The notes: generated by a model not told the origin, from the sequence alone. 64,000 bases of DNA from Thermaerobacillus caldiproteolyticus (GCF_013761245.1 NZ_JACDUT010000006.1:175813-239812), one strand, 5' to 3'. Counted from the stretch's first letter, positions 33,910-44,168 are shown. Made by a program: numbers and translations.

Positions 33910-34719
33910 TCATGATAAATTCGCTTGTCGGTACGCCCAATGATTCGTCGGACCATGACCGTGACCAATGCCTAATTCATGCTCAATTGCTGCTTGAATA
34001 AATGCTTTCGCTGTTTGTACCGCTTCCTTGACGCTGCGGCCTTTCGCGAGTTCCGCCGTAATCGCTGCTGCAAATGTGCAACCTGTCCCATGCGTATGGT
34101 TCGTTTCGATCCGTTTGCTTGTAAAATATGAAAATTCATGACCATCGTACAATACATCGACTGCTTCATCGTCGTCATCATCATGACCGCCTTTAATGAC
34201 GACATGCTTGACACCTAGTTCATATAGGCGCTTTGCGGCTTCATGGCGATCATTGATTGTCCGGATTGTCATGCCTGTTAACACTTCCGCTTCCGGAATA
34301 TTAGGAGTAATGACCATCGCCAATGGAAGCAAGTGTGTTTTTAAGGCGCTAACCGCTTCTTCTTGTAAAAGCGGCGCACCACCTTTCGCAATCATCACTG
34401 GATCGACGACAAGCTGATTCCAACCAAATTGCTTCACTTTGGCTGCCACCGCTTGAATAATTTCCGCGCTAAACAACATCCCTGTTTTGACGGCATCGGC
34501 TCCTAAATCCGTCCCGATCGATTCAATTTGCTGTTCAACCGCCTCAACGGATAAAGGATATACTCCTTGTACGCCGAGCGTATTTTGCGCCGTCACCGCT
34601 GTTAATGCGGACATTCCAAATACTCGCAGCTCTTGAAATGTCTTTAAATCTGCTTGAATGCCGGCGCCGCCGCCGCTGTCAGAACCAGCAATCGTTAACG
34701 CTTTGTACACGTTTCTCAT
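33910..34719 (-). CDS. thiD: Hydroxymethylpyrimidine/phosphomethylpyrimidine kinase
   Basis: A 269-aa ribokinase-fold kinase. Family motifs: ALTIAGSDSGGGAGIQADLK at the start, PVMIAKGGAPLL in the middle, ITPNIPEAEVLTGM, VIKGGHDDDDDEA and the C-terminal anion hole HTHGTGCTFAAAI. It phosphorylates HMP and HMP-P. GGGAGATTG precedes the ATG. It stands 13 bp after thiM and 14 bp before thiE. Confidence 0.95.
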   Translation of the reverse strand: MRNVYKALTIAGSDSGGGAGIQADLKTFQELRVFGMSALTAVTAQNTLGVQGVYPLSVEAVEQQIESIGTDLGADAVKTGMLFSAEIIQAVAAKVKQFGWNQLVVDPVMIAKGGAPLLQEEAVSALKTHLLPLAMVITPNIPEAEVLTGMTIRTINDRHEAAKRLYELGVKHVVIKGGHDDDDDEAVDVLYDGHEFSYFTSKRIETNHTHGTGCTFAAAITAELAKGRSVKEAVQTAKAFIQAAIEHELGIGHGHGPTNHWAYRQANLS

Positions 34720-34732
34720 GACAATCTCCCTT

Positions 34733-35542
34733 TCACTTCACTTGTTCTATGAGACTATATTGACGAATATCTTCTTCCCCTACACGAGCAAGTTCGTTTA
34801 AAAAGGCAATTTGAAAGCTTCCCGGACCCGCTTCTCCCGCTTTTTTCGCTGCGATTTCCGCAGCAACTCCATAACTGACAAGCGCAGAAGCTGCCGCTAC
34901 CAATAAATTGGATTCAACAGCGGCAAACGCCCCGATGACCGATGTTAATAAACAGCCCGTTCCAGTGACTTTCGTTAAAAGCGGATGGCCGTTACGAATG
35001 ACGTATGTTGTCTCCCCATCGGTAACCACATCGTCTTTGCCCGTAATCGCGACAATGGTATGAAGCTGCTGTGCTGCTTTTTTTGCCAACACAACGACAT
35101 CACCGTTTCCTTCGCCGGCATCCACACCTTTAATCATCCAATTTTCTCCTATGACATTGGCAATCTCCGCCGCATTGCCGCGAATGACAGAAACGTTCAC
35201 TTCACGAACAATCTTTTTTGCCGTTTCTGTTCGGTAGCGCGTCGCTCCTGCCCCAACCGGATCGAAAATGACCGGAACGCCGTGTTCGTTCGCCGATTTT
35301 CCAGCCATCAACATCGCTTCGACTTCCGTTTCGTTTAATGTGCCGATATTTAATACAAGCGCTCCAGCGATTTTTGCCATATCAGCCACTTCCTCTTTCG
35401 CGTATGCCATAACCGGAGAAGCGCCTAATGCAAGCAAACCGTTTGCCGTAAAATTTGTAACGACAACATTAGTGATATTATGAACGAGCGGATTAGCCTG
35501 CCGCACGTTTTCTAATGTTTTGGCAATCTCTTGCACGTCCAT
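34733..35542 (-). CDS. thiM: Hydroxyethylthiazole kinase
   Basis: A 269-aa enzyme phosphorylating 4-methyl-5-hydroxyethylthiazole for thiamine salvage. [20 protein letters not shown] is the substrate-binding region; [19 protein letters not shown] and [17 protein letters not shown] (catalytic/anion hole) follow. The ATG at 35542 ([10 protein letters not shown]) matches the family N-terminus, with AAAGGA 11 nt upstream; a GTG seven codons earlier has no ribosome site. First gene after the TPP riboswitch. Confidence 0.93.
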   Translation of the reverse strand: MDVQEIAKTLENVRQANPLVHNITNVVVTNFTANGLLALGASPVMAYAKEEVADMAKIAGALVLNIGTLNETEVEAMLMAGKSANEHGVPVIFDPVGAGATRYRTETAKKIVREVNVSVIRGNAAEIANVIGENWMIKGVDAGEGNGDVVVLAKKAAQQLHTIVAITGKDDVVTDGETTYVIRNGHPLLTKVTGTGCLLTSVIGAFAAVESNLLVAAASALVSYGVAAEIAAKKAGEAGPGSFQIAFLNELARVGEEDIRQYSLIEQVK

Positions 35543-35569
35543 CCTTGTTCCATTCCTTTCCACGCAAAA

Positions 35570-35600
35570 ATAAAAAACACTTTGCGCGTAAGCAAAGTGT
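35570..35600 (-). terminator. Riboswitch terminator before thiM
   Basis: ACACTTTGC pairs with GCAAAGTGT (35577-35585 with 35592-35600) and is followed on the minus strand by TTTTTT. It stands between the TPP aptamer and thiM, so it is the expression platform. Confidence 0.85.
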
Positions 35601-35613
35601 ACACTTCTCTCCT

Positions 35614-35712
35614 TGTCACTTTCCCTACGCTGGCATTACCCAACAGGTTCAAACGGTCAACGACGGATTAGTCGTACTCTCAGCCTGATTCCACAGGCTC
35701 CCGCTCACTATT
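35614..35712 (-). promoter_or_regulatory. TPP riboswitch (THI box) of the thiMDE operon
   Basis: On the minus strand GAGCGGGAGCCTGTGG, AGGCTGAGAGTACGAC, GACCGTTTGAACCTGTTGG, GTAATGCCAGCGTAGGGAAA follow in the order of the TPP aptamer (the TGAGA and GAACCTG…GTAATGCCAGCGTAGGGA blocks are diagnostic). The terminator at 35570-35600 would form when TPP is bound and so shut off thiamine salvage. Confidence 0.93.
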
Positions 35713-35770
35713 TGTTTTTACAAGCCCAGTCTACTCCTTCTTGAAAAGGAATGCAAGCAAAAAATCGCCG

Positions 35771-36802
35771 TTACCTATTCCTCTTCTGAATATCGATGCT
35801 TTTCCGCTCTTCTCCAAGCGATGGAACATGATTTACCGGAAGCGGCAACGGGAAATTGAATAAATCAAGGTCAATGATATAACGCGGACGGCGTTTCGTT
35901 TCTTTATAGATTTTCCCGATGTATTCCCCAATCAAGCCGAGCGCAATGAGCTGAAGTCCGCCAAGAAGCCAAATCGACGTAATAAGCGATGTCCACCCCG
36001 TTTGCGTATAACCGTTAAATTTTAAAAATAGAAAATATGCCCCAAAAAACAAACTCACAAAAAAGGAAACAAATCCAACGAGCGAAATGAAACGAATCGG
36101 TGTAATGCTGAATGAGGTAATCCCGTCTAAAGCAAACGCCAACATTTTTTTAAGCGGGTATTTCGTTTCTCCTGCTAATCGCTCTTTTCGGTCATAATAA
36201 ACAGTTGTCGAACGGAAACCGAGCAACGGTACAATGCCGCGCAAAAACAAATTCACTTCTTCAAACCGTTCGAGCTCCTCAACGACGCGTCGACTCATGA
36301 GACGATAATCGGCATGATTATAAACGATATGCACCCCCATCGCTTTCATTAATTTATAAAACCCTTGGGCGCTGTGGCGTTTAAAAAACGAATCCGTATC
36401 TCTCTTATTCCGTACTCCGTATACAATTTCGTATCCTTCATGAAACTTTTTCATAAACTCACGAATGACGGAAATATCATCTTGTAAATCAGCATCTATG
36501 GAAACGATACAATCAGAAAGCATTTTAGCTGCAAATAATCCGGCTAAAAGGGCATTTTGATGCCCGGCATTGCGGGCGAGTTTCAATCCTTTCACTTCTG
36601 GATATCGCAAGCTTGCTTTATAAATAATCGTCCACGTAGTATCCTGACTTCCATCATCAACGAACAATAGTTTACTTTGTTCAGAAACAAGCTGCTCGGC
36701 GATTAATTGCTGAAGCAAATCACGAAGTTGCCGAATCGTTTCTGGAAGCACCTCCTCTTCGTTATAACAAGGGACTACAATAGTGAGAACCGGTTCGCTC
36801 AT
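35771..36802 (-). CDS. ykoT: Glycosyltransferase family 2, membrane-linked (YkoT type)
   Basis: A 343-aa protein. The GT-A domain has TIVVPCYNEEEVLPETIRQL, LLFVDDGSQDTT and SIDADLQDDISVIREFMKK (metal-binding aspartates), GRNxxAx-like LARNAGHQNALLAGL. Two C-terminal spans (about residues 230-255, 265-290) are as in the GtrB/DPM1-like polyprenyl-phosphate glycosyltransferases. It follows ykoS by 12 bp on the same strand and AAGGAGGAA precedes its ATG; the order is that of B. subtilis ykoST. It probably charges a lipid carrier with a sugar. Confidence 0.88.
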   Translation of the reverse strand: MSEPVLTIVVPCYNEEEVLPETIRQLRDLLQQLIAEQLVSEQSKLLFVDDGSQDTTWTIIYKASLRYPEVKGLKLARNAGHQNALLAGLFAAKMLSDCIVSIDADLQDDISVIREFMKKFHEGYEIVYGVRNKRDTDSFFKRHSAQGFYKLMKAMGVHIVYNHADYRLMSRRVVEELERFEEVNLFLRGIVPLLGFRSTTVYYDRKERLAGETKYPLKKMLAFALDGITSFSITPIRFISLVGFVSFFVSLFFGAYFLFLKFNGYTQTGWTSLITSIWLLGGLQLIALGLIGEYIGKIYKETKRRPRYIIDLDLFNFPLPLPVNHVPSLGEERKSIDIQKRNR

Positions 36803-36814
36803 CGCTATTCCTCC

Positions 36815-38482
36815 TTACGATGTCACTTTATATAGATAAATCGTCCATGCGGATTCATCGGAATGAAACACTTTTTCCAGTGCTAATTGATTGCTTTTAG
36901 CATTTGTAATCGGTAAGGCGGAAAAAATATAGCGTCCGCCCATTTGACGAAACACATCGGTATTTAGCTGTAAATTGGTAATCTTTTTCTTTGAATGTTT
37001 TTTAAACATATAATGCTTGCCTAACTCGTCTACGAAAATATAACAACGTCCTCCCCATTCATCGAAATACTCGCGCAGCTTTTTATTTTTCGCTAGCTCA
37101 CGCGCAATGATTTTTCGAAACTGGTGTTTATACCTCAACGGATAAAAATTATTGTACGTATCTAATGTGTAAAACCCGTTATATTGGGCGATCGCCGGAT
37201 GAATTCCGATGCTGGCGACGCGATATTTGTGCACAGGAAGGCCTATGTATTCTTTAATCTCTTGAAATTGTTCTTCGGCGTAAAACTGCTTAAACGACGG
37301 TTTGTGGCGATAAAAGATTTCCTCATTAAATATCGCAAGCACGATGAGTTGTGCCGCAATCGCGGTAAAACATGCTTTTTTCCACGCTTGTCCTTGTTGC
37401 CATAAAATTTTTAACGAAAGCGCAAATAGCATGTAAATCACCATCGGCCGCAAAAAATGATAGCGGGCAAAGTTAAATTTATCGAGAATGTCAAAGCGTT
37501 CAGTTAACGGGACCCATCCTTTATAAAACCAAAACGCATACCATGCCGAAAGAGCGAAGTTCAAAGCATGAAGAAACAGAAACATTTTTTCTTGCTTCCA
37601 TAATTTCTTTTTCCAAACCATATATAAAGCGACGAACGTCACCGGCAAAATGACAAGACCGTGCACCGTCATCACGTGATTGTGGCCAAGAATATAATTT
37701 TTCAACGTCAATCGAATAGCACGCCAAAAAGAAAGACGGGCATGAAAATATTCATCACGACTCGTCGGTTCATCAGCAAATAAAAGCGAATGGACAAGGC
37801 GGTATTCAATCGCAACATAAATAGCCGTCATGTACACAATCGCCAATAAAAATCGCCAATTCCACCCTTTCCCGCGCACAACATCCACAAGCCAAAAAAC
37901 TCCCATGGCACTAAGGAAAAAGAAAAAACCGAGCACAAGACTGGAATAAAAGGGCAAAAGCGTAAGCACAAGATAATTTACCCACGAACGCTCGCCGGCA
38001 CGAATGTTTAAAAACGCCCATAACGCAAGCGGCATTCCAAGCGTGCTTAACATGCCCGACGGCCAAAACGGCGTCAATGCAAAAGCGAGAGCTGCACCGA
38101 CGCGAATCCAAGACCATTCCGGGGATTTGATCACATGTTTTTTAAGCAAAAGATACATGCCGATAAACGCAAACACGCGCGTGATCGCTTGGCTTAATCC
38201 ATAGGCGTAAATGGATGGAAATAACGCATGAAGCCAAACGATTCCGCTAAATTCTGTTCCATACGCATTTCTCGGTAAGCCGTTAATAATTTGCGGAATG
38301 ACGGCATTAATCGGACCAAACAGCTCCCCGCTTCTTGTTAACACCTTATACCACGCAATATTGGAATCAAGATTATCGTGAACACGCATATGCGCATCTT
38401 CGCCAAAAACAAAATACGGCGATACAAAAACAGCAATTGCAAGGAACGAGAAGAACAGTAATCGCTTTTCCATTTTCTCCAT
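36815..38482 (-). CDS. ykoS: Multi-spanning membrane protein YkoS (DUF6044)
   Basis: A 555-aa protein with about twelve hydrophobic spans and a soluble C-terminal domain of about 150 residues after residue 400. The outer loop VHDNLDSNIAWYKVL and the C-terminal pattern are of the YkoS (DUF6044) kind, which has the look of a GT-C glycosyltransferase. Paired with ykoT, it may use the lipid-linked sugar that ykoT makes; that pairing is inference. GGAGGAGAAG precedes the ATG. Confidence 0.8.
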   Translation of the reverse strand: MEKMEKRLLFFSFLAIAVFVSPYFVFGEDAHMRVHDNLDSNIAWYKVLTRSGELFGPINAVIPQIINGLPRNAYGTEFSGIVWLHALFPSIYAYGLSQAITRVFAFIGMYLLLKKHVIKSPEWSWIRVGAALAFALTPFWPSGMLSTLGMPLALWAFLNIRAGERSWVNYLVLTLLPFYSSLVLGFFFFLSAMGVFWLVDVVRGKGWNWRFLLAIVYMTAIYVAIEYRLVHSLLFADEPTSRDEYFHARLSFWRAIRLTLKNYILGHNHVMTVHGLVILPVTFVALYMVWKKKLWKQEKMFLFLHALNFALSAWYAFWFYKGWVPLTERFDILDKFNFARYHFLRPMVIYMLFALSLKILWQQGQAWKKACFTAIAAQLIVLAIFNEEIFYRHKPSFKQFYAEEQFQEIKEYIGLPVHKYRVASIGIHPAIAQYNGFYTLDTYNNFYPLRYKHQFRKIIARELAKNKKLREYFDEWGGRCYIFVDELGKHYMFKKHSKKKITNLQLNTDVFRQMGGRYIFSALPITNAKSNQLALEKVFHSDESAWTIYLYKVTS

Positions 38483-39080
38483 TCTCTTCTCCTCCTTTGC
38501 CTCGTCCTAACAGACGCCTATTGTCTCCCTTTATTTTCTAACGATAAGAAGGAAAATATGCATAAAAAAGCTCTTCCTTTCACAGGAAGAGATTGTTTTT
38601 TAGAAGTTTATAAAGATAAGATGGGATGTCTTCAATAGGATATTGCTCGTATGTTTTTCGTTCTGACTAGAAAATAGCAAAACAACAATAAGCAGAATTT
38701 CTATTCTGAAAAGAGGAAGAGTCGGGATTAACATGCTAGAACGAGATAATACCAAGAAAAAGGGCCATTTCCTAGAATCTTTAGATAGCTTATCTTAAGC
38801 GAATATAGTTCTTTTCTCGTAAAACAAAGAGCAAGATAAAACTCAAACAATACATGCAGGTCAAATTTAGAACGAATCTCCTTAATCGTTTAAAACCATT
38901 GTCAACCTCTTTGATACTGCTGTGAACATTCGAGAACAGCTCCTTCGGAAAACAACTGTCTCGTGACAAAATGATGCGATGATCGCTTAGAAAAAGTTAA
39001 TATTTCCCAAAAACATCAGTCCTCTCTAAAAAACTTGATTCACACATGCCCATATATTAAATTAGTGTCATAGAATTAGA
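38483..39080. other. Non-coding accessory stretch
   Basis: Almost 600 bp with no intact gene. A hairpin at 38569-38590 (AGCTCTTCCT with AGGAAGAGAT) with T-runs on both sides can terminate in either direction. Small broken frames (for example MLERDNTKKKGHFLESLDSL from 38733) look like debris. I recognise no mobile-element ends. Confidence 0.3.
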
Positions 39081-39135
39081 ATGACTGTTATTAATATTCA
39101 TGTAATTCAGATACAAAAACTTAGGAGGATAACGG

Positions 39136-39815
39136 ATGCGATTTACGCTTCGATATGGATTGATGCCCCTTTTTGGGTAGGGATTCTCATCGTCATCGGA
39201 TTGATATTTTCTCTTGTTAGTCTCAAAGGATTGCCTCAAAGTATAGGCGGCCTCTTCTTTGGGTTGTTCATGTTATCTATGGGTTTATGGATGTTCTTGT
39301 ACTCCACAGTTATCAAAATAAAGCACCGACACGTTATTTTACGGCTAGCTCAAGTTGACAGGAATGATAAGGTACTAGATGTAGGAACAGGTCGAGGACT
39401 TCTTGCAATTGCAGCAGCACAAATGGGATGTAAAGTAACAGCCATTGATCGTTGGTCACAGTGGGACATTAGCGGCAACAGCAGGGAAGCTTTTAGAAAA
39501 AATGCAGAAATAGAACAGGTAGCTGATATTGAACTTATTGATGGAGATGCCTGTGAATTGCCATTTGCAGCTGAAAGTTTTGATGCCGTTGTGTCAAATT
39601 TTGTTATTCATAATATTAAAAGCCCTGAAGATAGAGAACAAGCAGTTCGGGAGATGTGGCGGGTCTTGCGTCCAAACGGAAGATTAGTCATTTCTGACAT
39701 TCAGCGAATATCTGAATATATCGAGATATTGGCACCCTTAGCAAGTCAAATTGAAACAAAACGAATTTTTTACACCTTTCCATTTTCACAAATCGTTGTA
39801 GCTCATAAAAAATAA
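39136..39815 (+). pseudogene. Class I SAM-dependent methyltransferase with a probable 5' frameshift
   Basis: The methyltransferase part is intact: two hydrophobic spans near the N-terminus (WVGILIVIGLIFSLVSLKG; GGLFFGLFMLSMGLWMFLYS), then KVLDVGTGRGLLAIAAAQMG (SAM motif I), VTAIDRW, ELIDGDACELPFAAESFDAVV (motif II/III) and MWRVLRPNGRLVISDI. The only good ribosome site (AGGAGG, 39123-39128) points to the ATG at 39136, whose frame is MRFTLRYGLMPLFG then stop. The long frame lies two bases off. A 4-bp deletion within a GGAT repeat near 39157 would explain it and restore MRFTLRYGWIDAPFWVG. Translation from an unsupported ATG at 39081 is the alternative. Substrate unknown. Confidence 0.6.
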
Positions 39816-39942
39816 AGTCCTAACCTATATGATGCAAAAAGGATTGTCTCATCGCCGAACACCGACACGAGTTGAGGATTTTCCATTTTTTATGTGTTAT
39901 TGAAATCGGCCTGTTTATGTTTGAGACAGTCTTTCTCTACTA

Positions 39943-40613
39943 CTATATCTTTTTCCATTCCACGATCATTGAAACAATCTCCGAAAATTCATGTACAATG
40001 AAATCGGCATCACGCAGCTCATTATCGTTGGCAAATCCGAACCGGCAGCCGATGGACAACAAACCGTTCTCTTTAGCCGCTTGAATATCGGAACTCCGAT
40101 CGCCAACCATCGCCGCTTTTTCAATGTCATAATCTCTCAACAACCGAGCAACTAAAGCGGATTTCGACGGCGAATGAAAGCGACCGACACTGTAAAAATC
40201 GGTGAAATAACGTTCTAAGCAAAAGTATTGCCGAATAGCATCGACATAACGCTCCAACCCATTGCTGGCAACAAAAAGAGAAATTCCCTGTTCCTTGAGA
40301 TAGGCAAGGGTAGATACGACTCCCGGATATAATTGCCCGTTTCCTTGCTCAATTTCCTGCACTAAATCTTCAAGAAACCATCGATCTGCAGCTTCGCGAA
40401 CCGCTTCACTTGCGTTCGGTAAAAGCTGACGCCACACTTCTGGGAGAGTGACGCCGAGAATATTCAAATATTGCCGAACGGGAGTTTCTCCTTGCCATTG
40501 TCCTTCACTCCGCAACCGGTCAAACGTTTATGCAATGCTGGGACAAGAATTTTCTCTGTTTGAAACAGTGTACCATCCATATCGAAAATTAAGGCAAAGG
40601 GGATTCGGCTCAT
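39943..40613 (-). pseudogene. Frameshifted HAD-family phosphatase
   Basis: The start MSRIPFALIFDMDGTLFQTE (40613) carries the nucleophile aspartates DMDGT of HAD enzymes; the rest lies in another frame (YPGVVSTLAYLKEQGISLF; VASNGLERYVDAI; MVGDRSSDIQAAKENGLLSI, motifs II-IV). The break is at the three As 40522-40524 (TTT on the coding strand); one extra T would join the two parts. So either a real deletion or a sequence error. The start overlaps the GNAT stop as TAATG, so the two form a translationally coupled operon. Relatives include phosphoglycolate-phosphatase-like proteins. Confidence 0.8.
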
Positions 40614-41464
40614 TAGCATAGCTCCTTTCGAAATAGCACTACCATTGAATCCATCACCGGCTCATAGCCGATTTCCATATAAATTTTGTTTGACGTGGGA
40701 TTTGCTAAATCTGTATACAGGGAAACTGTGTTATATCCCGAATCTAACAAATGTTGTGTGAGAGCAGCAACGCAATCGGAAGCATAGCCCTTTTTTCTCT
40801 CTTTCGGCGGCGTATACACAAACCCCACCGTTACGTTCGTTTTTGTCGGGCGTGCCCAGCAGGCCATGGAAACGAGCTTTCCATCAGTATCCCATACATA
40901 CAACCTCTTTTTTTCGATCATCTCTTCCGCTTTTTGTACGGCTTCCTCAACCGATATCGGCTCCCCTACGTCTTGACAGAAGTGGTAGATCCACTCTTTC
41001 ATAGTTGCGAAATCATTCATTTCTGCTTGACGCAGCTTTCCGCTTGCCGAAGCCGGTTTTTTCACTTCAGTCAGGACGTAAATGCGTTGCTTCATATGAA
41101 TATGAACGTCACTATGTTTCAGACGCGCAATTTGTTCAGCGAGCGATGTTACGAGGGTAGACTCACCGATCAACCCAGGAATATTTGGATAATCCTCGTA
41201 TAGCTTCTTAGCTAAATCAGCAATCTCTTCAGATGTTAACGGCAATGATTTTGATAAAATCATTTGACGAGGGTGCGTTTGCAATAATACAAGCGATAAC
41301 TCCCCGTTTTTTGTGACCGTTCCCATATAAAGAGGCTTATCGCCTTCATTTAAATTCATGAGTACTCCTAACAGTAAATTATTTTCTCCTTCATATTGCC
41401 CGAGAAATGGGAGTACATCTTGTTTAAATACCGAAGCATCACTGTATTTTCTTAATTCGATCAT
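40613..41464 (-). CDS. GNAT-family N-acetyltransferase
   Basis: A 283-aa protein. The N-terminal half is a divergent GNAT-like domain; the C-terminal GNAT domain has VGFVYTPPKERKKGYASDCV, the acetyl-CoA loop (PxxRxxGY…), then LTQHLLDSGYNTVSLYTDLA and NPTSNKIYMEIGYEPVMD. The start at 41464 (MIELRKYSDASVF) has AGGAGAG upstream. It is followed by the HAD gene in a TAATG overlap. Acceptor unknown. Confidence 0.85.
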   Translation of the reverse strand: MIELRKYSDASVFKQDVLPFLGQYEGENNLLLGVLMNLNEGDKPLYMGTVTKNGELSLVLLQTHPRQMILSKSLPLTSEEIADLAKKLYEDYPNIPGLIGESTLVTSLAEQIARLKHSDVHIHMKQRIYVLTEVKKPASASGKLRQAEMNDFATMKEWIYHFCQDVGEPISVEEAVQKAEEMIEKKRLYVWDTDGKLVSMACWARPTKTNVTVGFVYTPPKERKKGYASDCVAALTQHLLDSGYNTVSLYTDLANPTSNKIYMEIGYEPVMDSMVVLFRKELC

Positions 41465-41642
41465 ATTTCTCTCCTGTCCCCTAATTTTCAATTTGCCAAA
41501 AACAAAAATCTCCACATTCAATCCCTTTCAACAGTCATGAAGTGATAAAGATAATATCACTTTTCCTATTGATTAAAAGATTTTATTGGAATTTATAAAA
41601 AATTATACTTTGCAAATAAATCACATCTTAAAAGCTATGAAG

Positions 41643-43991
41643 TTAGTCAACGGTCATTTCCATCTCTTCAATGCGCTTTTCAACGTATTTCTGATCTTTC
41701 TGTGCGTGGAACGTCTCAGCTTTTTCGACGATAGCGATAGTATTGTACTCTGGGATTTGGGCGTATGTTTCATAGACTCCTTTTGGAATTAACACGTTTC
41801 CTTCCGGCCAATAGACAGCAATGTTTCCTTGTTTTACATCTGCGAACCTTGCTCGGCCCTGCATCATTCCATGACGATTATAAGCAACAATCGTCTCGCC
41901 TTCACGAATGCCAAGTTTCGTTGCATCCTCACGATTCATTAAAATATCATAACGATCTGCCGCATTAAATGGATCTTTGTCGCTATAAATCATCGAATTA
42001 AATTGCTTGCCGCGTCGAGTCGTCACAAAAAATTGTCCTTCCGCTTTTCGCAGCTCCGGCAATTCAATTGGAATTAAATTACCACGACCGTCCGCTGTCG
42101 GACATACCCCTCCTTCACAAAGCCAAGCACCGCCCCATTGAAAAACATCACCTTTTTTCTTTAAATGCTGGATTCCATCATAGTTTCGATTCGCTATGGC
42201 AATTTCGTTGCGAATTTCCTGCGCATGACTAAAATGAATCAAATGTTTTTCTTCTGGTTTGACGCGTGAAGCAAGGTCGATATAAATCTCCCATTCCGCC
42301 CGTGCTTCTTCAATTCGCGGTCCCTCGATTTCCGGACTGAAATACACCATCCGCTCCGTGCTTGTCGATGTGCCACCGCCCGGCTGTTCATAGCGCGTCA
42401 TTGCCGGTAAGATAATCACTTCTTCTTTGGCATCCAACAATGTCGACGTGTTAAAAATAATATCTTGATGAACACGCAATTCCAAGCTTTCCAACGCCTT
42501 GCGGATAAAATCTGGATTCGGCATTGTTTCTAAGAAATTGCCGCCGCTCGTATATAACACTCTCACTTTTCGTTCATGACCGTCAGGAAGTAGGATGTTT
42601 TCGAGCGTCTGTCCGATCGTATCCCCTTGCCAGCGCGGAATCGGAAATCCCCAAATATTTTCGATACGCGCGATATTTTCTTCATCAAATTCCCCTCCCG
42701 GTAATACAAACGGGTCGGCTCCCATTTCCCCTGAGCCTTGAACACCGCTGTGGCCGCGAATTGGCATAAGCCCGCAATGAGCGCGTCCGATAAAGCCGCG
42801 AAGCATGGCGAGATTGGCCACTTGCGAAACATTGTCCGTACCGAAGCGATGCTGAGTAAGCCCCATACTCCAGACAAACACGCCCGATTTCGCTTCAGCG
42901 AGCAATTTTGCGAACTCATACATCTTCTCTTTAGAAAGACCAGAAGATTTCTCTAACGTTTCCCAATCGTATTTTGCGACATGCACCTTTAATTCATCGA
43001 TTCCGTTCGTATGCTCACGGACAAACTGCCAATCGATGGCTGAGCCCGGATTGTTTTCCTCCATTTCGAACCAATGTTTTATGACACCATTCATAAAGGC
43101 AATATCGCCGCCAATGTTCACTTGATAAAAATCATCGGCGATTTTTGTGCCAAAAAGCGCACTTTCCCAAATTGACGGAATCCAATATTTCTCCATCGCC
43201 GGTTCGCGATACGGATTAATGACGATGATCTTTGTACCCGCTTTTTTTGCCGCGTACATATACTTCGTCGAAACCGGCTGGTTATTCGCCGCCACAGAGC
43301 CCCAAAATACAAGGACATCTGTGCCAATCCAATCTTTATAACTGCAGCTGGATGCGCCGATTCCAAGCGACCGCTTTAATGCCGTTTTGCTTGGTGAATG
43401 ACAAATTCTCGATGCATTGTCAATATTGTTTGTTCCTAAAAACCGCGCTACTTTTGCCGCCGTATAATACACCTCATTCGTGATGCCGCGCGCCGTTAAA
43501 TAAAACGCTAACTGCTTTGGATTGATTGATTTAATTTTTTCGGCGATGCGGTTTAACGCTTCATCCCAGCTAATTCTCGTAAACTTCTTTTCTCCCGGTT
43601 TTCTTGAAAGCGGATACGGGATTCTCCCAAGTTTTCTGAGCTCTGTGCTATCTAATTCTCTCAATTTATCGACATTTTCCAGCCATTTCCCATCAATTGC
43701 AGGCATCGTATTTAGGCGAAGCACATTTAAGCGCGTCGTGCAAAGATGTGGACCTGTTAACGTTTGATCGCGCAATCCGGCAACTCCGAGAGCGCAGCCG
43801 TCACATACTCCTTGCGTCAAAATGCGATACGCATAAGACAGCTGATCTTTATTTTCCCAGACGACCTTTAATGTATCACGAATATGATGCGGCTTTACCT
43901 TTCCTAACCCCATCGGCATAACACTTGCCCAAAGAGAAGGTTTTGGACTTTTGTCCAATTTTATCGGCCCCGTATGTTTCGTTTTTCCCAT
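41643..43991 (-). CDS. Molybdopterin oxidoreductase, FdhF/YdeP family
   Basis: A 782-aa enzyme. The N-terminus has KPHHIRDTLKVVWENKDQLS and the iron-sulfur type cysteines in GVCDGCALGVAGLRD (near 63 and 66) and HLCTTRL (near 84). A molybdenum-ligand candidate cysteine is in ASRICHSPSKTALKRSLGIG, and the MGD-binding parts VLVFWGSVAANN, QHRFGTDNVSQVANLAMLRG and VLYTSGGNFLETMPNP follow; the MopB C-terminal domain starts near residue 660. This is the YdeP-type branch, whose physiological role is not settled; the formate dehydrogenase label is conventional. Start at 43991, GGGAGG upstream. A ruined fdhD lies divergently beside it. Confidence 0.9.
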   Translation of the reverse strand: MGKTKHTGPIKLDKSPKPSLWASVMPMGLGKVKPHHIRDTLKVVWENKDQLSYAYRILTQGVCDGCALGVAGLRDQTLTGPHLCTTRLNVLRLNTMPAIDGKWLENVDKLRELDSTELRKLGRIPYPLSRKPGEKKFTRISWDEALNRIAEKIKSINPKQLAFYLTARGITNEVYYTAAKVARFLGTNNIDNASRICHSPSKTALKRSLGIGASSCSYKDWIGTDVLVFWGSVAANNQPVSTKYMYAAKKAGTKIIVINPYREPAMEKYWIPSIWESALFGTKIADDFYQVNIGGDIAFMNGVIKHWFEMEENNPGSAIDWQFVREHTNGIDELKVHVAKYDWETLEKSSGLSKEKMYEFAKLLAEAKSGVFVWSMGLTQHRFGTDNVSQVANLAMLRGFIGRAHCGLMPIRGHSGVQGSGEMGADPFVLPGGEFDEENIARIENIWGFPIPRWQGDTIGQTLENILLPDGHERKVRVLYTSGGNFLETMPNPDFIRKALESLELRVHQDIIFNTSTLLDAKEEVIILPAMTRYEQPGGGTSTSTERMVYFSPEIEGPRIEEARAEWEIYIDLASRVKPEEKHLIHFSHAQEIRNEIAIANRNYDGIQHLKKKGDVFQWGGAWLCEGGVCPTADGRGNLIPIELPELRKAEGQFFVTTRRGKQFNSMIYSDKDPFNAADRYDILMNREDATKLGIREGETIVAYNRHGMMQGRARFADVKQGNIAVYWPEGNVLIPKGVYETYAQIPEYNTIAIVEKAETFHAQKDQKYVEKRIEEMEMTVD

Positions 43992-44168
43992 CATCAATCC
44001 TCCCTAAAAACGGCATATTGGCAAAATGAATAACATCATGCTCTATACGCCTAGCTCCGGACATTATGAATAGTTTGCAATTTTCAAAATCATTCGTTTA
44101 TTCTTATAATATGATTGTAACATAAAAATAAAGAAGGTAAACAAAATAGACAACGGCTAAAAAACAAG

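Noticed and set aside
39838..39936. Inverted AAAGGATTGTCTCA and TGAGACAGTCTTT flanking 100 bp, like terminal repeats of a small element
   Set aside because: Match is imperfect, there is no target duplication and no transposase between; the pattern also resembles the GGCTGTCTCA terminators seen elsewhere.
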